Below, piece after piece: positions 20,578-30,350 of a DNA stretch of 64,000 nucleotides. The stretch's first letter is position 1, and each line of letters starts with the position of its first letter. The notes beneath the pieces were generated by a model, which made no database searches, was not told the DNA's origin, and saw only the letters and a program-made list of their open reading frames with translations. Made by a program: the position numbers and the translations under genes. This DNA comes from Perognathus longimembris pacificus (taxonomy: Eukaryota > Chordata > Mammalia > Rodentia > Heteromyidae): the NCBI RefSeq assembly GCF_023159225.1, contig NC_063161.1, positions 76,608,267 through 76,672,266 on the forward strand, read 5' to 3'.

Positions 20578-20795
20578 TGCTTGAGGCTCACACCTACAAT
20601 TCTAGCTATTCAGATGGTTGAGAACTGAGGATCAAGATTTGAAGCAAGCCTATGCAGAAAAGTCAGTGAGACGCCTCCAATTAGCCAGCAAAAACCTGGA
20701 CTGGAGATATGGCTCAAATGGTAGAGTACCAAGTATGAGGGAAAAAAGCTAAGTAAAAGCACAAAGTTCTAAGCTCAAGCTCCAGTACCAACAAA
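20578..20795 (+). repeat. Old B1-Geo SINE
   Basis: The B1 half has AGGCTCACACCTACAATTCT. The Geo half is short (ATGGCTCAAATGGTAGAGT). Confidence 0.75.
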
Positions 20796-21101
20796 AAGAG
20801 AGAAAGGAGGAAAAAAAAAAGACCTAGAGCTGGAGTAGGTAGATCAATGCACGAATTTAAGCTCTCACCTTAACACTTGCAATCCTGAACTGACTTAACG
20901 AATCAGTTTTCTTGCCTGTGATATGGAAAAACCGGACTTCTGAGAGGATTGCACACTAGATGCCCCGGAGCACAAAGGCTGGCACACAATTCACCATGGC
21001 CAGTAGCTTTGTTAGTGTTTTGGATTATTACATCCAGTTGTGGGCTGATGCTTCAATGATGGTAACATGTTCGCTGCAAATCATTTTGTTGCCTTTGTCT
21101 T

Positions 21102-21330
21102 TTCGTGCCAGTCCTAGAACTTGAACTCAGGGCCTGGACGCTGTCCCAGAGCTTTAGTGCTCAAGTCTGGTGCTCTACCACTTGAGCCACAGCTCCACTT
21201 CCGGCTTCTGGTGGTTAATTGGAGCTAAGAGTCTCGTGGACTTTCCAGCCTGGACTGGCTTCGAACCTCGATTCTCAGATCTCAGCCTCCAGAACTGGGA
21301 TTATAGACGTGAGCCACACATCCGGAGGCT
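21102..21330 (-). repeat. B1-Geo chimeric SINE
   Basis: Antisense Geo (CTACCACTTGAGCCACAGCT) and antisense B1 (TGGGATTATAGACGTGAGCC) are seen. The interval 20796-21101 is unique. Confidence 0.85.
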
Positions 21331-21334
21331 CCAG

Positions 21335-22345
21335 GTTCAATGGGCGACACCCACGGCTCTCTCTTAAAGGAATGGTTAACACACACTCGAAGCGATCGAG
21401 GTTCACAGCTGTCCTCCAACACAACCCGAACCTTTCCACTGCTGGCTCTTCCTAGCACGTCCTCCGCGGCCTGGCGCCGGGGGCTTCACCACGGCCCGCG
21501 CCCCTCGCGTGCGGCCCTCACCTCTCACCTCGTGCAGCTGCGGCTGGACGTGCAACTTCAGCTCCCGGGCTGTTTTTGCGGACGCGGCTCCATGCTGTTC
21601 CCCTAATAGCGAGGTGCACCCCCATTAGTCCGGGAGCTCCGTCACTGCTGGCGCTCGGAGCGGCCCGCTCACCGGCGTAGCTCAGGAGACCCGACTCTAC
21701 CTTGGTCAGGTCCCGGGCTGGGCGGGAACTTAGGTTCTCACGCCCCTCCCCCGCCCCCGGCTGTTTACAAACGGCTCCTGAAGGACCGGCTTCAGGGCTC
21801 TCTGCCGTACTGCCTGATCATTTTGCGTATTTCGCCACTTTTTTGGGGATCCGTCCCACCGCAACTTCAACCTATTCACTCTCCTTTCCTTTATGGAATA
21901 TCTCAAAATGCTATCTTCCTGCCTTTCCTGTTTCTCCGAGGCTCCTCTTTGCGCCCTTTGCCACGGCAGTGAGCTAGACGTTCCTGAGAACCCTGCGCCG
22001 GGGGCCTCGAAGGACCCCACAGCGCCGGTCCCTACAGGCGAGGCGCGCCCGCGTTTCTTCCCCTCCCAGTGCCCTGTGTTCCTCTCAGGCCCGGGCTCTT
22101 CCCTTCCCCAGTCCCGCGGCGACGGTGCTCGTTCCCTGCGGGGAGCCGTCCCCACCTCGCCTGCTTCACCCTCGTGGGGGTGCCTCGCCGCCCGGACCCG
22201 GGAGACTCCGCCCGCTCTGGAGAGAAGCTGCGTTCTCGCTTGTTTCCGGCTAACGGACGGAGACCGCAGTCCCGCCCGAGCTTAGTCGCCGCTGCAAAGG
22301 AGTCCTCTACCAGCTGTAGTCTTTGTTGTTGTAAGGCGTAATGTG
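21335..22345. promoter_or_regulatory. Orphan CpG island, about 1 kb
   Basis: This is a GC-rich, CpG-dense and SINE-free block, the form of a broadly active mammalian promoter. No known coding exon was recognised on either strand. Two good minus-strand splice donors are present: GCCG followed by GTGAGC at 21673/21672, and GAG followed by GTGAGAGG at 21529/21528. A transcript running left is therefore possible. It could be the promoter of an unrecognised or noncoding gene, or the remnant of a lost one. Confidence 0.55.
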
Positions 22346-22520
22346 TTTGTGTGTTCCACGTACATACGTTGTGTGAACATCCCTAAATTTTACCCTTGAA
22401 AATATTTCCTGATAGTTCTACAGTGAGTCCGAAGCTAGCCTGTTATTGTCGTTAGAGAACTACTAATGGGACGGAAGTAATTATAGCTGAAGAGCCGTTA
22501 GTTGTACAGTTTCCCATATT

Positions 22521-22850
22521 CAGTTGCTTATTATTTATTTTGTTATCTTTTTTTTTTTTTTTTTTTTTTTTTGGTCAGTCCTGGACCTTGGACTCAGGGC
22601 CTGAGCTTCGTTTTGCTCAAGGCTAGCTCTCTGCCACTTGAGCCACAGCGCCACTTCTGGCCGTTTTCTGTATATGTGGTGCTGGGGAATTGAACCCAGG
22701 GCTTCATGTATAGGAGGCAAGCACTCTGCCACTAGGCCATATCCCCAGCCCTTATTTTGTTATCATATAGGTGATGCACACAGGGGTTACAGTTACACCA
22801 GTCAGGTAATGAACACTTTTTTTGGACATTCTGTTACGTGCAGTTAGAAG
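22521..22850 (-). mobile_element. Short L1 3'-end fragment split by a SINE
   Basis: TATTTATTTTGTTATC and, beyond the SINE, ATAGGTGATGCACACAGGGG resemble the L1 3' terminus seen at 31600 and 43170 in antisense. Confidence 0.55.
22548..22751 (-). repeat. IDL-Geo dimeric SINE with TSD
   Basis: Full-length antisense copy with a T-run of about 25. TTATTTTGTTATC is duplicated at 22535-22547 and 22752-22764. Confidence 0.95.
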
Positions 22851-22865
22851 GGCGGTGGTCCTTGC

Positions 22866-23082
22866 TGCACGCTGGTGACTCATGCCTATAATCCTAGCTA
22901 CTCAGGAGGCTGAGTTCTGAAGTTTGAAGCCAGTATGGCAGGAAAGTCCATGAGACTCTTACCTCCAATTAATCACCAGAAAACTTGAAGTAGAGCTGTG
23001 GCTCAACGTGGTAGAGCACTGCCCTGAGCATAAAAGCTCAGGGACTGCGCCCAGGCCCCAAGCCCGCCCCCCCCCCCCAAAA
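22866..23082 (+). repeat. B1-Geo chimeric SINE
   Basis: The B1 half has GGTGACTCATGCCTATAATC. The Geo half ends in a C-run and A-run. A shorter Geo-like scrap follows at about 23176-23250. Confidence 0.8.
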
Positions 23083-23345
23083 AAAGGTCCTTGGCCTCAA
23101 AGAGTGCACTGTAGTTGGAAACACATTGGTAAGGTCAATAATGAGTAAGGTCAATAAGTCCTAAAAAATTTGGGGGGGGGCACTGCTCAGGCAGAGCCCC
23201 AGCTTAGAAAGCTCAAGGCTTTGAGTTCCAACCCCAGTACTAACCAAAAAGGGGGAGGGAGGACAGAAAGGCCCTAACAGCAGGAGGGACAATAGGGCCT
23301 AGGCTTGACAAGTAAAGTTTTGTAGGGTAAATGGGTTAAGTCAGG

Positions 23346-23355
23346 TTTTTCTTTT

Positions 23356-23397
<42 letters not shown>
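23346..23397 (-). repeat. T-rich tract flanked by 7-base direct repeats
   Basis: A 52-base tract, the last 40 or so pure T, lies between AGTCAGG at 23339-23345 and AGTCAGG at 23398-23404. On the minus strand it reads as an A tail with a target duplication but no element body. Confidence 0.7.
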
Positions 23398-23399
<2 letters not shown>

Positions 23400-23404
23400 T
23401 CAGG

Positions 23405-23927
23405 CTTTTATAACCGGAGCTTCTGGATGGCTTTGGGTCTGCACTTCCCAAGGACTGGGATTTAGCTGGTTCAGCATATCTATGTAACCTTGAGTCATGT
23501 AGGCATGCACTATATTAGGTAACTCTGCATGAAACCTTGAGACTGGGTGTGTGCGCTTGGCTTTATATGGCCATTCTTGGCAAAATGCCATTTTTTGTCT
23601 AGACAGGGTATAAGCGGACACCACTGAAGGACACGGGGAAAAAAACAGTGGGGTAACAGCACTATTGGACAGTGAGTTGTTATGCTCAGGGCTGCTGCCA
23701 CTGTAACTGCCGGTGATCAATCTATGGACACAGAGCCTGTGAATAAACATGATTCTCCCCCCCCCCCCCACATGAATAAAAGGAACAGAACTTGCAACAC
23801 AAGTTTCCTAGAGAAGTTAATGTCTAAAAGGTGAATTAGAGGTTGCATTTCAGAAAGATGGATGCAGAAGGGGAGGAAGTGCAGGACTGGAAGCAAACTG
23901 GAGTGAAAAAGCACATGTGATGTTTAC
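23405..23927. other. Unique sequence, nothing recognised
   Basis: A 123-codon minus-strand open frame ends at 23400, next to the T tract. It resembles no protein I know and is probably chance. Confidence 0.5.
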
Positions 23928-24245
23928 AGGTACATATTTGTAAGCCTAGGGAGGCTAAGAGCAGGAAGATTGATGTTCCCGACCAGCCCATACAGAAAAG
24001 CTTATGAGACTCCATCTCAGTGGAAGAAGCTGAGGGTAGAATCACATACCTATCATCCAAGCTCTCCTCAGGAAGCCTAAGACAAAACAAGCGGATTGAA
24101 GGCCCAGCTCTGAGTTTGAGCCCTAGCACAGATACATACACCACATACACACAAAGATCAAGGGAACCAGACATGGTGACACAGGTGCTGTCATGTTGAT
24201 GCAGGAGGATTGTGAGTTTAAGGCCAGCCTGGCCTTCATGTATAG
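23928..24245 (+). repeat. Old B1/ID composite repeats
   Basis: B1-like stretches are seen at 23930-24030 and 24165-24245 (GTTTAAGGCCAGCCTGGCC), with an ID-like piece (GAGTTTGAGCCCTAGCAC) between them. Confidence 0.5.
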
Positions 24246-24428
24246 ATGAACATGTATGATTGCACAAAGGCTCAGTCTTTACTACCTGTGGCATGAAGTT
24301 GAAAGCCCACTCCTGTGTGGGACTTCATTAGCTCAGTCTTTCCTTATGGCAGCACAGTCCACCTTCCTTTCTACATGGTTTAAGCCTGATTATCAGCATT
24401 ATTTATACTCACCTAATGGCCTACATTT

Positions 24429-24619
24429 TTTTTTTTTTGCCAGTCCTGGGGCTTGAACTCAGGACCTGGCCTCTGCCCCTGAGCCTCTTTGTGCTTAAGG
24501 CTAGAGCTCTACTACTTGAATCACAGCGCCATTTCTGGCTTTTTCTGTTTATGTGGTACTGAGGAATGGAACCTGGGGTTTCATGCATGCTGGGCAAGCA
24601 CTCTACCACATTCCTAGCC
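24429..24619 (-). repeat. IDL-Geo dimeric SINE, old
   Basis: Antisense Geo (GGGGCTTGAACTCAGGACCT) and antisense ID half (GTTTATGTGGTACTGAGG) are seen. Imperfect flanking repeats ATGGCCTACATTTT and ATGGCATACATTTT support an old insertion. Confidence 0.85.
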
Positions 24620-24845
24620 CATGGCATACATTTTATTAATGACTAGTTATAGGAAATTTAGTGAGTGCCAGGCTAGGGTCTGAAATATTATTGTTTCTGT
24701 GGCCACAATAATAATGCCTCTCTGTGTCATACATGACTGGTTGGCAGGTGTATGAAATAAATGCTGGAATCTGGGTATGTCCAGAGAATCTGGAATCTCT
24801 TCACATTCTCATTAGACAAAAGTTTTTGTCTTAAAAAACATATTG

Positions 24846-25070
24846 GCTGGGCTAGGAATGTGGCTTAGTGGTAGAGTGCTTGCCTAGAATGCATGAAGCC
24901 CTTGGTTCCGTTCCTTAGTACCATATAAACAGAAAAAGCCGCAAGTGGCACTGTGGCTTAAGTGGTAGAGTGCTAGCCTTGAGCAAAAGAAGCTTAGGGA
25001 CAGTGTCTAGGCCATGAGTTCAAGCCCTAGGGCTACCCCCTCCCCTCCCCCCCATAAAAAAATCCCTCAA
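24846..25070 (+). repeat. IDL-Geo dimeric SINE, old subfamily
   Basis: ID half (GGCTTAGTGGTAGAGTGCTT) and Geo half (CACTGTGGCTTAAGTGGTAG) are seen. The end is degraded into C-rich and A-rich runs. Confidence 0.85.
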
Positions 25071-25084
25071 AAAATATATTGACT

Positions 25085-25300
25085 GGCTGCAAGTGGCTCA
25101 CGCCTGTAATCCTAGCTACTCAGGAGGGTGAGACCTGAGAATAGCAGTTTCAAGCCAGCACAGGCAGAAATGTCCTTGAGATTCTTACCTGCAGTTAACC
25201 TGCAAAAAATCAGAAGAGGAGCTGTGAAAAGCTATGGGACAGCACCTAGGCTTTGAGTTCAAGCCCCAGGACCAGCACATGCACATTAAAAATACACACA
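25085..25300 (+). repeat. B1-Geo chimeric SINE, gapped
   Basis: The B1 half has GTGGCTCACGCCTGTAATCC. The Geo half lacks the A-box region. Confidence 0.8.
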
Positions 25301-25311
25301 TTGCCAGGCAC

Positions 25312-25510
25312 TGGTGGCTTATGCCTGTAATCCAAGCTACTCAGGAGGCTGAAATCTGAGGATCATGGTTCAAAGCCAGCCTGGGTAGGAAAGTCTGTGA
25401 GACACCAGAAAACTGGAAGTAGTGTGGCTCAGGGTAGTGGAGGTCTAGCCTCCACTCAGGGACAGCTCCCAGGCCCTGAGTTCAAGCCCCATGAATGAAA
25501 AAACAAAAGA
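25312..25510 (+). repeat. B1-Geo chimeric SINE, gapped
   Basis: The B1 half has GGTGGCTTATGCCTGTAATC. The Geo half is shortened and ends GAGTTCAAGCCCCATGAA plus an A-rich tail. Confidence 0.8.
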
Positions 25511-25694
25511 AACCCTATATACACATTGGTTTGAACTTTGTTTCTAGCTTTGGTCACCTGGAAGCAGGTCTGTCTTTCCTTAAGCTCTCTGTAAATTTCC
25601 AGAAGAGAACCACTGTCTAGTGGGAAGGGCAAGGGGCTGAGAACACACTGGGAAGGGAAAGAGGGTAAAGTCCTTTTATCGGCATTTTTCTTGG

Positions 25695-26117
25695 AGGGGG
25701 GGATGTCTGTCATGCGGCTTGAACTTGGGGCTGGGCACTGTCCCTGAGCTAAGGCACCACTTTGTTTCTGGTGGTTAACTGGAGATAAAGAGTCTCACTG
25801 ACTTTCCTTCCCTGGCTGGCTATGAACCACAATCCTCAGATCTCAGCCTCTTGAGTAGCTAGGATTACAGGCATGAGCCACCAGTGCCTGGCTGCATTAT
25901 TTGTTCTTTGTTTTAAGGCAATACTGGGGATTGAACTCAGGGGCTTGTGCTTGTTAGAAAATCATTGTACTACTTGAGTCACACCCCTGGTTCTTTTGCT
26001 TTTAGTTTAGTTTTCAGATAGAGGCTCACACTTTTACACAGACCCGCCTAGTATTATGATCCTCTGCTTCTACCTCTCAAGTTGCTGGGATTGTAGGCAT
26101 GGACCTCCATGCTTGGC
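25695..26117 (-). repeat. Two antisense SINEs: B1-Geo, then ID plus B1
   Basis: 25695-25893 has a shortened antisense Geo and the B1 end GTAGCTAGGATTACAGGCAT. 25915-26117 has an antisense ID part (GGGGATTGAACTCAGGGGCT) and a B1 end (GGGATTGTAGGCATGGAC). Confidence 0.7.
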
Positions 26118-26882
26118 CCTTAAGTCTGGATTCTGAAATCTGAAAAAGACCACTCAATTCTCCCTAACCCTCCCAGAAAGGCCACACAATTATTTATCAA
26201 AGGCCAAGGCAGGCAGGCAAGGAGGAAGAGAAAATTCAAAGTGAAAGACTGTGGAGGAAGGAGAAATACATTTTTTTGACTATTGAAATAAGCCAGGCAT
26301 TTTAGCTCAGCATTCATTTGGAGATGTAATTAACCTGGGGGAAGAGGACAAGACAAATCACAGCAGACTGATTCAGCAGAAATCACATCAGAGCTGGTTA
26401 TTGACCTCGACAGGGGAGAGAAAAACCAATCAGAGAGGCTCAGAGCCGCCAGTAAATGAAATTCGCCCTCCCGAACTTGGCTTCTTTCTACTTGGGATGA
26501 GCAATTGTTAATCTGTGTGCAGTAAAATCAGGACAGCCCATAAACAACACTCAGTGTCTTAAAAAATGAAACCATTAATGTAACTGCATATGCTTCTCAT
26601 TCGTTCTCTCCTGAAACGAGTGAAAAATTCCTTCTCTAGGGCCAATTAGGATCTTCTAGCACTTCTCCAAGAAACGCTACTTATTATAGGTGACAACTTA
26701 ATGCTAAGTCGACGCTTAGGAATAAAACTCCAGCCGTAATCATTTTCGCTGGACTGAACTCCCTGGCTTTCAACCCCCTTTTTTTCCCCCACAAGGGTTA
26801 CATCTCTGTTTACTGTTTATTATTGGTACATGTAACCAAGGAATCAAGAGTCTTCATCCATAACTTGGGGTGCCAGAAGTGT
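26118..26882. other. Repeat-free block, candidate conserved noncoding DNA
   Basis: No SINE or exon in about 760 bases, within otherwise repeat-dense DNA. The composition is AT-leaning, with several homeodomain-type TAAT words and a CCAATCAG near 26427. Conservation is only inferred. Confidence 0.35.
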
Positions 26883-26897
26883 CTGTCCTGTGTCTTT

Positions 26898-27104
26898 TTT
26901 TTTTTTTTTTTTGGCCAGTCCTGGGCCTTGGACTCAGGGCCTGAGCACTGTCCCTGGCTTCTTCCCGCTCAAGGCTAGCATTCTGCCTCTTGAGCCACAG
27001 CGCCGCTTCTGGCCGTTTTCTGTATATGTGGTGCTGGGGAATCGAACCTAGGGCCTCGTGTATCCGAGGCAGGCACTCTTGCCACTAGGCTATATCCCCA
27101 GCCC
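26898..27104 (-). repeat. Young-type IDL-Geo SINE with TSD
   Basis: It has the same diagnostic CTTCCCGCTCAAGG and CCTCGTGTATCCGAGGC as the copy at 20086. CTGTCCTGTGTCTTT is duplicated at 26883-26897 and 27105-27119. Confidence 0.95.
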
Positions 27105-27119
27105 CTGTCCTGTGTCTTT

Positions 27120-27514
27120 AATAGCCTTAAATCAAACTCACTTTGCCTCTGACTCCACATTCTGCCTGCCTTGTGGGATAGGAGCTCAGGCATTTTTGTG
27201 ACATCCCTCGATGTTCTAGACATCATGCTGAGATTTTGGAGTGCGAAGGCAGCCAGGAGGCCCCCTGCGGGGCAAGGACAGATGCCAGTGGATGATCCCT
27301 GTGACCCCTTCAAATCTAAAGTTATCTTTGTTGATTTAAGACTAGAGTCCTAAGACCTTTGGTGAGGCTCAGAATCCAAGCTGAGGTCCTCACCCCAGGA
27401 TGTCAGGTCGCTCTCATCGTTACAGCCCAGGCATAACTTTTGGGGTACAGTTAAAGGTCTTTTCTTATGGGGACTTCCACAGGAGAAGCTCTTTTATTAT
27501 TATTGTTGTTGTTG
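27120..27514. other. Unique sequence, nothing recognised
   Basis: No exon or repeat, apart from a short (TTATTG)-like run near 27490-27520. Confidence 0.5.
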
Positions 27515-27622
27515 TTATTATCATCCATTATTTTAAGACAAGGTCTTGCTGTCTTGAACTCGAAATCCTCCTGCTTCAGCCTTCTGGGTGCTAGGATTAC
27601 AAGTGTGTGGCATTACACCTAG
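27515..27622 (-). repeat. B1-like SINE monomer
   Basis: Antisense B1 with AAGACAAGGTCTTGCTGTCT and GGTGCTAGGATTACAAGTGT. Confidence 0.75.
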
Positions 27623-27660
27623 GTGAGAAGCAAAAGTTTTACTTAAGAATACTCCAATCT

Positions 27661-27866
27661 GGGGGCTGGGGATATGGCCTAGTGGCAAGAGTGCCTGCCT
27701 CATATACATGAGGCCCTGGGTTCGATTCCCCAGCACCACATATACAGAAAATGGCCAGAAGTGGCGCTGTGGCTCAAGTGGCAGAGTGCTAGCCTTGAGC
27801 AAAAAGAAGCCAGGGACAGTGCTCAGGCCCTGAGTCCAAGCCCCAGGACTGGCCAAAAAAAAAAAA
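27661..27866 (+). repeat. IDL-Geo dimeric SINE with TSD
   Basis: Full-length copy. AAGAATACTCCAATCT before it and AAGAATACTCCAGTCT after it are near-identical target copies. Confidence 0.95.
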
Positions 27867-27879
27867 AGAATACTCCAGT

Positions 27880-28460
27880 CTCTTCCAAAATACACATCTT
27901 TCTCAGACTGTACACTTCCCAAGATGCCTAAGGTTTGGGGGGGCGTACATTCCTGGGGCTGCATGGTTCTCCTTGCTTCTTACAGAAGTGTGACCTCCAC
28001 ACCTAGCAGGTACAGGTAGATGAACTCCTATGGGGCCCAGGACCATGCCTTATCACAGCCCTGCTGATGGTGTAGAGGACAGTTAGGATGTCATACACTC
28101 AATTCCCTGGTAGTGCAGATGGGGAACTGAAGCCTGGTAAAATGATCTGAGCCCTGCCTGCGCAGCCACTCTCCCACTGCAGCAGTTTGTGTTGGCCTTG
28201 GCTGTGCTTTTTACAGCTGGGAAAGCTAAGGAACTTTCTGGAAGGCTCGCTGCCTAGAAGTTGCTGTGAACCAGGTATCATGGTGGGTTATATGGGGCCT
28301 TCATCTTGAAATGAGCTGGCCCTGCCATTTGCTGGCATTGTGGCCTTGGCTGAGTGTTCTCTCTCTCCCTCTCTTTCTCTTGACTGAATCACACGACATA
28401 TGGCACTTCCACTCAGTCATGAAACACTTTGTGCCCAGCCAGCCTTGCCAGGAAGGACTC
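27880..28460. other. Unique sequence left of the RASA4 relic
   Basis: If the relic kept its order, the last RASA4 exons (C-terminal region) would lie here. I could not recognise them on the minus strand. Confidence 0.45.
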
Positions 28461-28464
28461 AGGG

Positions 28465-28548
28465 CCCCCTCTCACAAATGCCACGCAGGGGCACAGCTTC
28501 TGCCCCCCACTGGTCTTGTACCTCTGGTGGTGGCAGCTCCACTTGTTC
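28465..28548 (-). pseudogene. RASA4: RASA4 relic: Btk-type zinc motif exon
   Basis: RASA4 (CAPRI) is a calcium-dependent Ras GTPase-activating protein with two C2 domains, a RasGAP domain and a PH-Btk region. After a minus-strand acceptor (TTTTTTAG at 28555-28549) the frame reads NKWSCHHQRYKTSGGQK. The family sequence here is DKWSCCHQKEKTGQG, including the zinc-binding Cys/His residues. The following codons no longer match the family. The other relic pieces lie to its right in the expected order. Confidence 0.7.
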
Positions 28549-28597
28549 CTAAAAAAGATGTTGAGGTTTTAGGATCTCAGGAGGCCAGTATTTGTCC

Positions 28598-28825
28598 ATG
28601 TTGCTAGTACTGGGGCTTGAACTCAAGGCACTGTCCCTTAGCTTTACATTCAAGGCTGGTGTCCTACCACTTGAGCCACAGCTCCACTTTTGGCTTGTTG
28701 ATAGCTAATTGGAGATAAGAATCTCATGGACTTTTCTGCCCAGGCTAGCTTCAAGCTTTGACTCTAAGCTCTCAGCCTCCCGAGTAACTAGGATTATAGA
28801 CGTAAGTCACCAGTGTTGGCTGGCA
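28598..28825 (-). repeat. B1-Geo chimeric SINE within RASA4 relic
   Basis: Antisense Geo (GGCTTGAACTCAAGGCACTG) and B1 (GTAACTAGGATTATAGACGT) are seen. It sits between two relic exons, in former intron. Confidence 0.85.
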
Positions 28826-28970
28826 AGTGTTGTTGATGTTCACTTTGCACAGCATGGACAGCCCCCAGCTTGGCTCTTTTCCTGAGCCAGTGGCCCCTGG
28901 GTGGGCTCTGAGGAAGGGCACATTGCCCCCAGGATGTCTTCATCACTCCCAATCCGTTTTCCAGTCTCCT

Positions 28971-29081
28971 TTAGGAAGAGCTGGGGGCCTCTGTGGGGAG
29001 AGGGTAGTGGAGCTTCTTTAAGGAGGGGCTCCTGCCCTTGGTCTTGTGGATGAAGAGCAGGCCTTCCTTCCTGGGCAGGGC
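28971..29081 (-). pseudogene. RASA4: RASA4 relic: PH-domain exon with stop
   Basis: Minus-strand reading from an acceptor CAG (29084-29082) gives ALPRKEGLLFIHKTKGRSPS, then LKKLHYPLPTEAPSSS and a stop (28973-28971). The RASA4 PH domain starts APPVKEGPLFIHRTKGKGP and continues FKKLYFSLTTEALSF. About four codons are missing between the two conserved phrases. The early stop and missing codons show that this is not a working gene. Confidence 0.88.
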
Positions 29082-29325
29082 CTGCTGGCCCTGCTCTGCA
29101 GGGAGACGAGCTAGGACTGAAGGATGAAGAAAGCTAGGGTGTGGGGTGGAGCAAACTCCAATAAGCTGTGGGGCTGGGGCCATGGGCCCAAAAGACCCAC
29201 AGCCCATGAATCACAGGCCTGGATAGTGATGAAGACCCAGGTTGAAGAGAATGGGCGGTGTCTGAGCAGTGGTGGGTGTGGCCATGAGAGGCATCAGCAG
29301 TGGGTGAAGCCACAGTCCTCCAGGG

Positions 29326-29466
29326 TAGCAGTGGGTGGGTGTGGGTAATGGGATATGAGGATGGAGCTAGTGGGCAGGACCATCGGGAAGAGCAGGGCAG
29401 CAGTGGGTGGGCGTGGGTAATGGGACTTAAGGATAGAGCTAGTGGGTAGGACCAGCAGGAAGAGCT
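29326..29466 (+). repeat. Two-copy tandem duplication, about 71-bp unit
   Basis: Two successive units each begin AGCAGTGGGTGGG and include GGTAATGGGA, GATRGAGCTAGTGGG and GGAAGAGC. It lies in a former RASA4 intron. Confidence 0.75.
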
Positions 29467-29478
29467 CACTCTCCTGAA

Positions 29479-29590
29479 CTCAATGTCCACAAGCTTAGAG
29501 GAAAAACTCTCTTGGCTAAGCCAAGCCCTGGCACATTGTGGGCTGCAGCCAAGCCCTGGAACTGGAGTGTTCATGTTGTCCACAGGCTGC
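29479..29590 (-). pseudogene. RASA4: RASA4 relic: end of RasGAP region
   Basis: On the minus strand the reading NMNTPVP at the start and KLVDIE at 29496-29479 match NMDTPAS and KLVDIE of RASA4. Between them the DNA CTGCAGCCCACAATGTGCCA fits LQPTVRQ of the family, but in another frame. At least two small deletions break the frame. The order with the PH-domain relic is as in the gene. Confidence 0.8.
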
Positions 29591-29837
29591 TTAGGGCAGG
29601 GGTGAAAGCAGGGACCTGGCACTGTATCCCACTACATTGCAGAGGTGGAAGGAGAGGAGGCAGAGGCCCTGCCCATGGGCCTTTCTCAGCCATATGGGGA
29701 GAAGGACCATCATGAATGGATAAGGGCATTTCAGGCCTTTGGGGACCTGATTGTGGATGTCATTTAGATTCAACCTAACTGGCCTTCCTCTGGAAGCTTA
29801 ATAATGTCAGATGAATGCATGCAAGCATGCACAAATG

Positions 29838-30042
29838 AGAGGCTGGGAATATGGCCTAGTGGTAAAAGTGCTCACCTCGTATACATGAAGCCCTGGGTTT
29901 GATTCCTCAGCACCACATATATAGAAAATGGCCAGAAGTGGCGCTGTGGCTCAAGTGGCAGAGTGCTAGCCTTGAGCAAAAAGAAGCCAGGGACAGTGCT
30001 CAGGCCCTGAGTTCAAGCCCCAGGACTGGCAAAAAAAAAAAA
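29838..30042 (+). repeat. IDL-Geo dimeric SINE with TSD
   Basis: Full-length copy. ATGCACAAATG occurs on both sides of the element (about 29827 and 30043). Confidence 0.95.
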
Positions 30043-30154
30043 ATGCACAAATGGATGCCTGAATGCATCCATGCCTAAATGAATGAATGAATTTTGGTCT
30101 TCATGGACCTTTGACGCCAACACAACTGGCCTCTGTGAACTAGACACCAAGCCT

Positions 30155-30230
30155 CACCCCCTGACCACCAGCCTGCTCAAGCTCTTTCTGGAGCAGGGCT
30201 GGCAGGACTTTCTGCACCCGTGCGTATAGC
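30155..30230 (+). pseudogene. RASA4: RASA4 relic exon in inverted orientation
   Basis: On the plus strand the frame from 30164 reads TTSLLKLFLEQGWQDFL before a stop at 30227. The RasGAP region of RASA4 has ATNLLKLFLGQGLAKDFL. All other relic pieces here are on the minus strand. A weaker match may continue to about 30350, where NKKVYIQKPSQ resembles EKKYVELDPSK. The piece is either inverted within the relic or from a second copy. Confidence 0.7.
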
Positions 30231-30350
30231 TGATACTGGTCCGAGCCCTGGAGAAAGCCCAGAGAGTGCAGTAGCTGCCCAGGATCACTCAGCGAGGGTG
30301 AGGCAGGGCTGACCCTGAACAAGAAGGTCTATATCCAAAAGCCATCCCAG

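Noticed and set aside
23400..23771. 123-codon minus-strand frame ending beside an A tail (minus strand)
   Set aside because: Considered as a retrogene, but the A tract has its own flanking duplication that excludes the frame, and no parent protein was recognised.
30140..30322. Minus-strand frame with a helical-looking translation (LYARVQKVLPALLQKELEQ)
   Set aside because: The RASA4 match is on the plus strand of the same DNA. This frame is its reverse-strand shadow.
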